A stretch of DNA of 64,000 bases, from contig NC_090319.1 in the NCBI RefSeq assembly GCF_040869045.1, positions 176,488,645 through 176,552,644 on the forward strand, given 5' to 3'. The DNA is from Eurosta solidaginis. Lineage: Eukaryota > Arthropoda > Insecta > Diptera > Tephritidae. The notes below the pieces were generated by a model that saw only the letters and a program-made list of their open reading frames with translations, was not told the DNA's origin and made no database searches. Within the stretch, counting starts at the first letter, position 1, and every line of letters starts with the position of its first letter. Below, in pieces: positions 9,872-18,907 of this stretch. The translations under genes and the position numbers were made by a program.

Positions 9872-12162
9872 GTTGTAAATAAGGTCGCGGAAGATTTAGT
9901 CGGTGACAATGCCAGGTTTCGCGAGGCGAAAAAACTGGAGAGATCAGGGAGGTAGCCGTTTATTTTATTGCATAGCTCATCGATCTTTGGGCCTGGGCCT
10001 GTGGCCATTATTGTGCAGTCATCGGCGTAGGAAACGATTGTGACTCCTTCCGGTGGTGAAGGTAGCTTAGATATGTAGAAATTAAACAAAAGCGGGGATA
10101 GGACACCACCCTGTGGCACCCCTTGTTTAATTCTCCTTTGTTTTGATGTTTCGTTTCTGAATTGCACCGATGCCTGCCGACCACCCAGATAATTTGCGGT
10201 CCACCTTTTAAGACATGGGGGAAGAGTAGACCCTTCCAGGTCTTGCAGTAACGAGCCATGGTTGACCGTATCAACAGCTTTTGATAGGTCTAACGCTACG
10301 GGTACTGTTCTATGGTGGGGATATTGATTCAAACCGCAATTTATCTGGGTGCTAATGACATTCAGCGCGGAGGTAGTGCTATGGAGTTTTCTGAAGCCAT
10401 GCTGATGAGGGGCTAGCTGCAAATGTGCTTGGAAATAATGGAGCAAAATGGCTTCAAGCGTCTTTGCCACTGGCGATAGGAGAGATATCGGACGATATGA
10501 CTCACCTACGTTAGCTGGTTTCCCAGGCTTTAGTAGAGGGACCACCTTGGCCATTTTCCATTTCTCGGGTATGACAAAGGTGGAAAGAGACAGGTTGAAG
10601 ACATGCGCCAAATATTTGAAACCCTCTTTCCCTAGGTTTTTAAGCATCGGCATGGCTATGCCGTCTGGGCCCACTGCTTTGGATGGTTTAGCGCGACAAA
10701 TGGCGTCCTCAACCTCTCTAGCGGTGATGGTAATTGGTGACGCGCTGAGTTTGTGTTTATGTGCGTGTCTATTGGCTCTCCGTCTATCTTTGTCGACCGT
10801 AGGATGCATTATATATTGTCGGCAGAAAGCGCTCGCGCATTTTTTCGCATCCGACAGCACCTTATCGCCAAAGGCGATGGAAACTTTGTCTTTGTGCTTA
10901 GTCGGATTCGATAGGGACTTTACGGTGGACCAAAGTTTACCTACACCGGTAGAGAGGTTACAACCTCTTAGGTGCTCTTCCCATTTCGCCCGCTTGTGTT
11001 CGTCCACAAGCAATCTGATGCGTTGGTTTATATCCCTTATTTGGGGGTCGCCTGGATCAAGCTGTCTTATAAGGTCGCGTACCCTCGCTAAGCTCGCGGC
11101 CTCCGCCGGGAAGTGGGGCCGGATTTCGGGAATTCTCCCGGCGGGAATGAAATGTGCCGAGGCGGATTCAATGACCTTACGGAAGGCACGCTCCCCTTGG
11201 CGGGCATCAGTCGGGATAGGGAGGGCAGCAAAGCTGCTGTCTGTTGCAGATTTATATTCTTCCCACGTTCCTTTTTTGAAGTTTATGAAAGTGCGTTTTT
11301 CGGTGACGATGAAGTCGGCGGTACGCTCGAACGAAATAAGTATGGGCAGGTGGTCGGATGCCAATGTTACCATCGGCTGCCAGTTGACGCAGTTTACGAG
11401 TTCTGCGCTCACGATTGAGATATCTGGCGAGCTATGACAGCTTCCTACCATACGTGTGGGGTCGTCTCCGTTTATTGTGCAGAAAGTCGTTTCGTCTATT
11501 TGATCCGCCAACATCTCACCCCTACTGTCCGCCCGCAAGTTTGAATGCCATAGGTCGTGATGGGCATTGAAATCGCCTAAGATAATGCGATTGTTGCCAG
11601 TGAGTAAGGCCTCGATATTAGGGCAGTATCCACTGGGGCAACAGATGACAGGAGAGATGTAGATGTTGATGATTTCTAGATTTGCATCGCCTGACCGGAC
11701 AGATAGGCCTTGACATTCTAAGACATTGTCACTGCGGTCGATGCCAGGATCAAATATATGATATTGCACAGAGTGGTGTATAATAAACGCGAGGCCGCCT
11801 CCATTTCCGCTCTCGCGGTCTTTCCTGTGGACATTATAACCAGAGCAGGTCTGCAATGCAGATCTTGCTGTGAGTTTAGTCTCTTGAATCGCAGCAATGC
11901 GGATGTTGTGCCGCTTCATGAAATCGACTATCTCCGTAATCTTCCCAGTTAGTCCATTACAGTTGAACTGCAGAATTCTGAAGTGCATGAGGGGTGAAGC
12001 CGCCACTCTAGGGGTAAGTGAGGGGTGACTACGCCTAGGTTGTGGAAGGCCAGGACGCAATTGCTGTTGTGGCCTTGGGACTGGGCGCCCTTGGGCAAGC
12101 ATTGGGGTACCCGGATGATTTGGGTTTGCGACCTGGCAACATGGCGCTATGAAACCCGTCAA
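9784..12162 (-). CDS. LINE-A endonuclease-reverse transcriptase ORF (second duplicate)
   Basis: A 792-aa open frame. Residues about 60-290 form an APE-type endonuclease: RILQFNCNGL, IQETKL, LGDFNAHH and a SDHLPIL block are visible. Residues about 480-760 form the RT: KAVGPDGIAMPML, LLKPGKPANVGESYRPISLL, GVPQGGVLSPLLF and catalytic YADD. One conserved Phe in the usual SKAFDTVNH block is Val. The ORF begins inside the duplicated segment, and the N-terminal zinc-finger part continues upstream out of frame. It is intact across EN and RT, then shifts frame at about 9800-9870. Confidence 0.85.
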   Translation of the reverse strand: MTGFIAPCCQVANPNHPGTPMLAQGRPVPRPQQQLRPGLPQPRRSHPSLTPRVAASPLMHFRILQFNCNGLTGKITEIVDFMKRHNIRIAAIQETKLTARSALQTCSGYNVHRKDRESGNGGGLAFIIHHSVQYHIFDPGIDRSDNVLECQGLSVRSGDANLEIINIYISPVICCPSGYCPNIEALLTGNNRIILGDFNAHHDLWHSNLRADSRGEMLADQIDETTFCTINGDDPTRMVGSCHSSPDISIVSAELVNCVNWQPMVTLASDHLPILISFERTADFIVTEKRTFINFKKGTWEEYKSATDSSFAALPIPTDARQGERAFRKVIESASAHFIPAGRIPEIRPHFPAEAASLARVRDLIRQLDPGDPQIRDINQRIRLLVDEHKRAKWEEHLRGCNLSTGVGKLWSTVKSLSNPTKHKDKVSIAFGDKVLSDAKKCASAFCRQYIMHPTVDKDRRRANRHAHKHKLSASPITITAREVEDAICRAKPSKAVGPDGIAMPMLKNLGKEGFKYLAHVFNLSLSTFVIPEKWKMAKVVPLLKPGKPANVGESYRPISLLSPVAKTLEAILLHYFQAHLQLAPHQHGFRKLHSTTSALNVISTQINCGLNQYPHHRTVPVALDLSKAVDTVNHGSLLQDLEGSTLPPCLKRWTANYLGGRQASVQFRNETSKQRRIKQGVPQGGVLSPLLFNFYISKLPSPPEGVTIVSYADDCTIMATGPGPKIDELCNKINGYLPDLSSFFASRNLALSPTKSSATLFTTWTPQMSAILNIHVDGTTLPTVLHPKSWV

Positions 12163-12360
12163 GGGGTTGCCATCGCGGAGACCAGAACATCTAGGAAATT
12201 GGCACCACCCAAGGCAGGAGCTGCATTGAGCGGATGTCGCAAACCTATATATTCTGTGCTGGCAGACGGTGCAAACGGAGGCAGGGACTAAGAGTCTGTT
12301 TCCCTGACCTGCACGATCGCTGCCAGAAAAGGAGGGGGGGGGGGGGGGGGGGAGAAGAAG
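10722..12360 (-). repeat. 1639-bp tandem duplication in LINE-A, unit 2
   Basis: Near-identical to 12361-13999 with a spacing of 1639 bases: GCGGTGATGG is at 10721 and 12360, and the GAGAAGAAG block is at 12352 and 13991. Only scattered substitutions are seen (for example C/T near 10782 versus 12421). In element orientation the unit starts at the long C run, includes the second zinc finger and the endonuclease, and ends just before the RT core. Confidence 0.9.
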
Positions 12361-13999
12361 CGGTGATGGTAATTGGTGACGCGCTGAGTTTGTGTTTATG
12401 TGCGTGTCTATTGGCTCTCCATCTATCTTTGTCGACCGTAGGATGCATTATATATTGTCGGCAGAAAGCGCTCGCGCATTTTTTCGCATCCGACAGCACC
12501 TTATCGCCAAAGGCGATGGAAACTTTGTCTTTGTGCTTAGTCGGATTCGATAGGGACTTTACGGTGGACCAAAGTTTACCTACACCGGTAGAGAGGTTAC
12601 AACCTCTTAGGTGCTCTTCCCATTTCGCCCGCTTGTGTTCGTCCACAAGCAATCTGATGCGTTGGTTTATATCCCTTATTTGGGGATCGCCTGGATCAAG
12701 CTGTCTTATAAGGTCGCGTACCCTCGCTAAGCTCGCGGCCTCCGCCGGGAAGTGGGGCCGGATTTCGGGAATTCTCCCGGCGGGAATGAAATGTGCCGAG
12801 GCGGATTCAATGACCTTACGGAAGGCACGCTCCCCTTGGCGGGCATCAGTCGGGATAGGGAGGGCAGCAAAGCTGCTGTCTGTTGCAGATTTATATTCTT
12901 CCCACGTTCCTTTTTTGAAGTTTATGAAAGTGCGTTTTTCGGTGACGATGAAGTCGGCGGTACGCTCGAACGAAATAAGTATGGGCAGGTGGTCGGATGC
13001 CAATGTTACCATCGGCTGCCAGTTGACGCAGTTTACGAGTTCTGCGCTCACGATTGAGATATCTGGCGAGCTATGACAGCTTCCTACCATACGTGTGGGG
13101 TCGTCTCCGTTTATTGTGCAGAAAGTCGTTTCGTCTATTTGATCCGCCAACTTCTCACCCCTACTGTCCGCCCGCAAGTTTGAATGCCATAGGTCGTGAT
13201 GGGCATTGAAATCGCCTAAGATAATGCGATTGTTGCCAGTGAGTAAGGCCTCGATATTAGGGCGGTATCCACTGGGGCAACAGGTGACAGGAGAGATGTA
13301 GATGTTGATGATTTCTAGATTTGCATCGCCTGACCGGACAGATAGGCCTTGACATTCTAAGACATTGTCACTGCGGTCGATGCCAGGATCAAATATATGA
13401 TATTGCACAGAGTGGTGTATAATAAACGCGAGGCCGCCTCCATTTCCGCTCTCGCGGTCTTTCCTGTGGACATTATAACCAGAGCAGGTCTGCAATGCAG
13501 ATCTTGCTGTGAGTTTAGTCTCTTGAATCGCAGCAATGCGGATGTTGTGCCGCTTCATGAAATCGACTATCTCCGTAATCTTCCCAGTTAGTCCATTTCA
13601 GTTGAACTGCAGAATTCTGAAGTGCATGAGGGGTGAAGCCGCCACTCTAGGGGTAAGTAAGGGGTGACTACGCCTAGGTTGTGGAAGGCCAGGACGCAAT
13701 TGCTGTTGTGGCCTTGGGACTGGGAGCCCTTGGGCAAGCATTGGGGTACCCGGATGATTTGGGTTTGCGACCTGGCAACATGGCGCTATGAAACCCGTCA
13801 AGGGGTTGCCATCGCGGAGACCAGAACATCTAGGAAAGTGGCACCACCCAAGGCAGGAGCTGCATTGAGCGGATGTCGCAAACCTATATATTCTGTGCTG
13901 GCAGACGGTGCAAACGGAGGCAGGGACTAAGAGTCTGTTTCCCTGACCTGCACGATCGCTGCCAGAAAAGAGGGGGGGGGGGGGGGGGGGGAGAAGAAG
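12361..13999 (-). repeat. 1639-bp tandem duplication in LINE-A, unit 1
   Basis: First unit in element orientation. The ORF at 12245-13558 (437 aa) reads the endonuclease and then runs across the junction back into the C-run-encoded proline stretch, giving a chimeric dead-end protein. A TGT-to-TGA change near 13597 puts a stop at the start of the endonuclease in this unit; the other unit lacks it. The junctions carry G runs of 19 (12334-12352) and 20 (13972-13991). Confidence 0.9.
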
Positions 14000-14549
14000 A
14001 CGGGGGCAGGGCTGATGCTCAGCATTGCTACCAGCTCTACTACGAAGGTAGTAGTTATGAGTGGTATCAGCTGTTTGAGTTGTTGGCGCCGTGGGGCGCG
14101 AGCAGCAGCGGGTACTTGTTGTGGCTTGCTGAGCAGCGAAGCTGCTGGAAGGTAGTGGGGATACGCTTAGGCGTAGACTACGGGACGCCCTTGGGCGTGA
14201 GCAGCACAAAAGATTTATAAAAGTTACGTGGACGTCGGGTTTTGGGATCAAGCCCAGAACAACCTGTCCGATGCAACCATCCCTTGCACGAGACACACTG
14301 AACAGAGTATGACCGTCCTAAACAGATTCTTTTCTGGCAAATGCAGCAAAACCATTTCTCAGGACCGGGGTCAGGAGAAGGACCCGGATTGGGTTCGATA
14401 CCTTCCCGGAGTAAGAGAATATGTAGCAGTCCTGCTGCAAGGAGCTGCTGGGAGGATGACAATTTGTGGGAGGGACGAAACAAATTAAATGGGGTCACAC
14501 TGAAATGACAGTCCTTGGTCGGGAAAAATCCTGAGTCGCTCCGGTACAT
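13598..14549 (-). pseudogene. LINE-A N-terminal region: 2A-like motif and PHD-like zinc fingers
   Basis: The open frame 14178-14549 starts with Met and at residues 50-57 carries GIEPNPGP, preceded by a leucine-rich stretch, resembling a 2A ribosome-skipping peptide. It is followed by a PHD-like finger (CCICQKRICLG, CVSCKGWLH). After a frameshift near 14215 the frame 13598-14296 continues with a proline run from the poly-G tract and a second PHD-like finger (CTVCQHR, CSSCLGWCH, CC). PHD-type ORF1 regions and 2A motifs are known from CR1-like LINEs. Function here is inferred. Confidence 0.7.
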
Positions 14550-14571
14550 AGAACCGACTGCCTTGGAAAGC

Positions 14572-15345
14572 GTTGGTATGGGTATTTGTATGTTGTATCT
14601 CGCTCGGATACTAATTTGTCACGTACGAGGGAAAATAATTGGTAAGCTTCGTTTTGGTGTTCTTTAGTAAGTATATTATTTACCGTATTGATTACCTGTC
14701 CTATATTATTTAGGGATTACACGATTGTGTTTAAATGTTTAACTATAGTTTCTGGCTTTACCGTGGTGTTTTTATTTATGCATTTGTATGCTTTTTCCGC
14801 TTTAATTTTTTCTTCTGCTAATTTGTCGTAAATTTCTTGCCATTTATTCATTTTATTTAAATATTTTCTTTACCAAATTCATAGCCAGCTATTGCTATCA
14901 TTATGCCTTGAGCTTTTTTAGTCCACCAATGTATTTTAGTCAATTTTCCTAACCATTTTCTATCAAATTGAATAAATTGTAAAATTTTTTTTTTTTTATT
15001 TTAGTTTATTTTTCTTAATTCTTGGATTTTTTCTTTTAATTTAATCCTATCTGCTGTATTTGTTGTAACATTTAGAATTTTGAAAGTTTCAGCTATTTCT
15101 TTTCTTAAATTGTCTACCTCCCCGCTTTCTTCTTTGGATTTTCGGGGTAGGTACTTTTGGTATTTCTTCTATTTTTTGCAATTTGTTCCTTCGCCGATAC
15201 TCTTCCATAGTGATCGGTTTCGGAACTTGCTTATCGGCTTTCTTTTTTTAATTTTTTTCTGAAATTTATATAAATTCTTTGATTGTGTTTCCACACTTCT
15301 CAAAAATTCTATGGAATTCCTCCTCTGTTGTTATTTCGTTCATAA
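14572..15345 (-). pseudogene. gyA copy 2 gag, N-terminal part
   Basis: Minus-strand continuation of gag on the far side of LINE-A. A start codon near 15345 opens an acidic N-terminus (MNEITTEEEFHRIFEKCGN). A later segment reads MNKWQEIYDKLAEEKIKAEK and ends in TYKYPYQRF at the LINE-A target site. Stops and frameshifts break it, with low-complexity A/T runs near 14985-15000. This is the part deleted from gyA copy 1. Confidence 0.65.
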
Positions 15346-16006
15346 CCAAGGAATAACTGAAACTTATATAGTAAGGCATAATTGACTTAAAATTTCAAAT
15401 CTTCTTTTAATTAAACTAGACCTACTGTGAGGAAAGGGAAAAAAATTCCCTTAGCAAAAACAAAATTTTTGCGCATAGTTTAGCGTTCCTGGGGTCGCTC
15501 AATTGATTCAAAATTTTTATATACTTAACATACGTAAAACTCGTTGCCATTTCTTGGTGCTAGTCGTACTGCTGATCGTGTCCTGCTGATTTGCTATTAG
15601 TCTTTTAGTTGGTTTCCGGCCGTCATTCAGATAGTCTATTTATTCCACTTCACTTATGCGTTTGCTGCCAGTAAAATTTATTGTTCAATCTTCCGTTATG
15701 TGATCTTTATTCCACCCTTTTTAGGCGTGGTAATTGCGGTTTGCCGATTGCCATGAGGTATGCCTTTGCTCTCTTTTATTATTTCCTTTTGCCTTGGTTT
15801 GTTTTTAAGCTTCAAATCGGTCGCCTTCAAGTTGACGTAGTGCCTTTGTCTTCCATATCGCTCTGGTGTGTGAAGGAAGGTTACTTTTCGGAGTTACAAT
15901 AGTTGGAATGGCAAGGCTATTAATTTTTATACTTTTCGAAAAAAAAAATCCTTGGCAGGATCTCCCTCCAGCTAGATTTTTAGCAGTTTTGCCAATTTCC
16001 AATCTA
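15346..16006 (-). other. gyA copy 2 leader (5' UTR)
   Basis: Noncoding stretch between the primer-binding site and gag of the inverted gyA copy. The block around 15840-15990 matches 1714-1975 of copy 1 in inverted orientation. Copy 1 lacks the rest because its leader is fused to mid-gag. No ORF here is credible. Confidence 0.6.
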
Positions 16007-16022
16007 GCCGGCAGGATCGCCA
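16007..16022 (-). promoter_or_regulatory. gyA copy 2 primer-binding site
   Basis: Complement of a TGGCGATCCTGCCGG-type sequence directly after the inverted LTR, equivalent to 1698-1713 with small differences. It shows that the minus-strand gag-pol at 15345-4828 belongs to this LTR. Confidence 0.5.
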
Positions 16023-16881
16023 TGTAATAAATTTACCGTATATTAATACAAAAGAGATTTTGTGGGCGCTTATGTTCAGCGCCAAAATCAGATTTTTCTT
16101 TAATACAGAATACTTTCTCCGGCCACCGTGGTGTGATGGGTAGCGTGCTCCGCCTATCACACCGTATGCCCTGGGTTCAACTCCCGGGCAAAGCAACATC
16201 AAAATTTTAGAAATAAGATTTTTCAATTAGAAGAAAATTTTTCTAAGCGGGGTCGCCCCTCGGCAGTGTTTGGCAAGCACTCCGGGTGTATTTCTGCCAT
16301 GAAAAGCTCTCAGTGAAAACTCATCTGCTTTGCAGATGCCGTTCGGAGTCGGCATAAAACATGTAGGTCCCGTCCGGCCAATTTGTAGGGAAAATCAAGA
16401 GGAGCACGACGCAAATTGGAAGAGAAGCTCGGCCTTAGATCTCTTCGGAGGTTGTCGCGCCTTACATTTATTTTTTTTTTTATTTATATAAAAATGGCTT
16501 ACAATACTATTATAATATTTACATACAATACTTACACATTAAAAATAACTACATTCTATTTCTATACACCTAGTCAGCATAATATTCTTATTACCTAGCT
16601 ATATAATAATGTTTTGTCGGTCGCGCTGACAAACCGACGCTATCGATCAGGCATGCTGATTGACACGTGGGTTGGTGAGTGTGACGCTTATAGGTTAAAC
16701 AACTGTAAACGGATACGGCTCCCCGCTGGGTACTATATATCTTATCTATGCAGCTATGATTATGTCGCTATGAGTTATTCGTGTGTGGTTGAAAGTGAAA
16801 TTCATTTTCTTGTGCATTACAAGATGAACTTAATCTGACGTTTACATAGATACAAATATTTTGTATTGTGGTAATGCCACA
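16023..16881 (-). repeat. gyA copy 2 5' LTR, interrupted by a SINE
   Basis: Inverted copy of the LTR at 1201-1697, split by the tRNA-derived SINE at 16119-16480. The SINE is absent from the LTRs at 1201-1697 and 20816-21107, so it arrived after the copies separated. Beyond the LTR start lies the same gyB fragment as at the left arm, showing that the flank was duplicated with the element. Confidence 0.7.
16119..16480 (+). mobile_element. tRNA-derived SINE, copy 1
   Basis: Starts with a tRNA-like head (A-box-like TGGTGTGATGGG near 16129; B box GGGTTCAACTCCC at 16173-16185). A body follows that includes CTCAGTGAAAACTCATCTGC and CGGCATAAAACATGTAGGTC, ending in a TTTATTTT-type tail. It matches the minus-strand copy at 52099-52469 closely. 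From memory this is a widespread SINE of tephritid flies; no database check was possible. A clear target-site duplication was not found. Confidence 0.85.
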
Positions 16882-17190
16882 CCCCGGAAAAGAAATGCTT
16901 GTGGCCGACTGCCTTTCACGAGCCCAACTACCAGAGTGTCAGGAAGAGCATATTCAGAAGCAAAACTATGACTTGTATCGTTCAATCGTTGAACGTGATG
17001 AGAACTTTTTACGGATTTGTCGATATGTTGAGAACGGTTGGCCAAATTACACTGGATCACAAATTCCAATTTTTGTTCCGCACCAGAGACGAAATTATGA
17101 AATTCCTATGTAAAATCAACCCCTGATTCCGAAACTCAAGGTTGTTTTTAATTCTACGGTAACGTATATTTACGAATTACCGTTTTTCAA
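16882..17190 (+). pseudogene. gyB pol fragment, inverted duplicate
   Basis: Inverted copy of 941-1200. The clearest frame (16868-17113) reads HPGKEMLVADCLSRAQLPE and then an integrase N-terminal extension. It carries substitutions relative to the left copy, so the duplication is not very recent. It is a flank carried along with gyA copy 2. Confidence 0.65.
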
Positions 17191-17604
17191 AAAATAAAAA
17201 ATAAAAATTGGGTTAACTTAATAATATATATCTCAAGAACGAATTGAGCAATTCCAAAACGGTTTGAAGGTTTCAAAAGGTAATGCAATTTGCTATAAAC
17301 TGTACATACATGACTTTTTGCTAGGCCCTGCCGATTCAACGATAACAAAAAATCATTACGGATTTGGCATTAAAAATATTCTAGAAAAATTAAATGAAAA
17401 AGGGAGGAGCTACGCCCGTTTTGAAATTTTATTTTATTTTTGTATTTTATTGTACCATATACTTACTGGAGTTAAATCTTGACATAATTTACTTATATAC
17501 TGTAAAGATATTCAGTTTTTTGTAAAAAATCTGGCTTAAAAAAAAATATTTTTTAAAAGTAAGCATGTTCGTCATCCGATTTTGCTAATTTTTATTTAAC
17601 ACAT
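17191..17604. repeat. Inverted copy of the left-edge fly repeat
   Basis: Reverse complement of about 499-940 with scattered differences, including the ACGGGCGTAGCTCCTCCC block and the A/T-run region. It ends abruptly at about 17604-17606 against the TR446 array, marking the outer end of arm 2 of the inverted duplication. Confidence 0.7.
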
Positions 17605-17747
17605 ACAAAGCTTCTAATTCGCAACGAATAAGAACTTTACAAAAACAAATCTACATGGCACTCAAATCAATATAGAGACAAAATGTCTCAATTGTGTTGT
17701 TAGTGTAGAAATGAGAAAAACTGAATTAAGCATGAAAACAAATACCA

Positions 17748-17819
17748 GCAGGATGTCCTAGTGGTTAAAGGCTACTGCAATTTCACCATGTGATTCACGG
17801 TTCGAATCCCGGTGAAACC
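17748..17819 (+). other. tRNA-like segment of TR446 (copy b)
   Basis: Same 72-base layout as copy a, with an A box altered to TGTCCTAGTGG and an intact B box GGTTCGAATCC. The anticodon-arm position reads ATTTCAC. Acceptor ends do not pair. Confidence 0.5.
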
Positions 17820-18193
17820 TTTGATAACAATACAAAATTGCCTGATGATGATTACGTTGGCGGTTTTCGAAATGGGTCCATCGCAATATGCCAGTAAATG
17901 TTTCTTTCTTTTCAGTTTCTCTTAGAAAACATAATAATTGAAATTCAGTTATTATAAGCGCTGTTAAGCTCATGAATTCTTAAATAGAAGTATAAACTGA
18001 ACACACCATTAAACAAACATATATAAATATGCACAACAGAGCCCGAGTTTACAAAGCTTCTCATTCGCAACGAAGAAGAACTTTACAAAAACAAATCTAC
18101 ATGGCACACAAATCAATATAGAGACAAAATGTCTCAATTGTGTTGTTAGTGTAGAAATGAGAAAAACTGAATTAAGCATGAAATCAAATACCA

Positions 18194-18265
18194 GCAGGAT
18201 GGCCTAGTGGTTAAAGGCTACTGCAATTTCACCATGTGATTCACCGTTCGAATCCCGGTGAAACC
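18194..18265 (+). other. tRNA-like segment of TR446 (copy c)
   Basis: A box TGGCCTAGTGG is intact. The T stem here reads CACCG against CGGTG and would pair fully with a 9-base loop, while the other copies read CACGG. This suggests an ancestral CACCGG/CCGGTG stem that has decayed differently in each unit. Confidence 0.5.
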
Positions 18266-18640
18266 TTTGATAACATGACAAAATTGCCTGATGATGACTA
18301 CGTTGGCGGTTTTCGAAATGGGTCCATCGCAATATGCCAGTAAATGTTTCTTTCTTTTCAGTTTCTCTTAGAAAACATAATAATTGAAATTCAATTATTA
18401 TAAGCCGGTGTTAAGCACATGAATTCTTAAATATAAGTATAAACTGAACACACCATTAAACAAACATACATAAATATGTACAACAGAACCCGAGTTTACA
18501 AAACTTCTCATTCGTAACGAAGAAGAACTTTACAAAAACAAATCTACATGGCACACAAATCAATATAGAGAGAAAATGTCTCAATTGTGTTGTTAGTGTA
18601 GAAATGAGAAAAACTGAATTAAGCATGAAAACAAATACCA

Positions 18641-18712
18641 GCAGGATGGCCTAATGGTTAAAAGCTACTGCAATTTCACCATGTTATTCACGGTTCGAAT
18701 CCCGGTGAAACC
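18641..18712 (+). other. tRNA-like segment of TR446 (copy d)
   Basis: A box is TGGCCTAATGG and B box GGTTCGAATCC. It carries small substitutions (ATGTTATTC before the T arm) relative to the other copies. Confidence 0.5.
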
Positions 18713-18907
18713 TTTGATAACATTACAAAATTGCCTGATGATGATCACGTTGGCGGTTTTCGAAATGGGTCCATCGCAATATGCCAGTAAATGTTTCTTT
18801 CTTTTCAGTTTCTCTTAGAAAACATAATAATTGAAATTCAATTATTGTAAGCTGGTGTTAAGCTCATGAATTCTTAAATATAAGTATAAACTGAACACAC
18901 CATTAAA

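Larger units (their letters stand above)
8863..14571 (-). mobile_element. LINE-A, CR1/Jockey-like non-LTR retrotransposon
   Basis: Inserted in gyA copy 2 gag with a perfect 11-bp target-site duplication, GTTGGTATGGG at 8852-8862 and 14572-14582. On the minus strand it runs from the 5' end at 14571 to a (CAA)n tail at 8863. Order of coding parts: 2A-like motif, two PHD-like zinc fingers, APE endonuclease, RT, C-terminal CCHC-type finger. It contains a 1639-bp internal tandem duplication; without it the element would be about 4.07 kb. A short 3' fragment of the same family is at 56153-56388. The clade is inferred from domain style only. Confidence 0.85.
17605..18907 (+). repeat. TR446 tandem array, about three units
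   Basis: Three near-identical units (CCTGATGATG at 17841, 18287 and 18734). The array begins mid-unit at the arm 2 boundary and ends mid-unit at 18907, immediately followed by the gyA integrase remnant. The unit has AT-rich ends, a tRNA-like segment, and a constant GGTTTTCGAAATGGGTCCAT block. Confidence 0.85.

Noticed and set aside
10448..11437. Long plus-strand ORF (329 aa), repeated at 12234-13076
   Set aside because: It is antisense to the LINE-A endonuclease/RT ORF, shows no known domain, and its repetition is explained by the 1639-bp tandem duplication.
13598..14296. Host PHD-finger gene
   Set aside because: The fingers are in frame context with LINE-A endonuclease and lie inside its TSD-bounded insertion.
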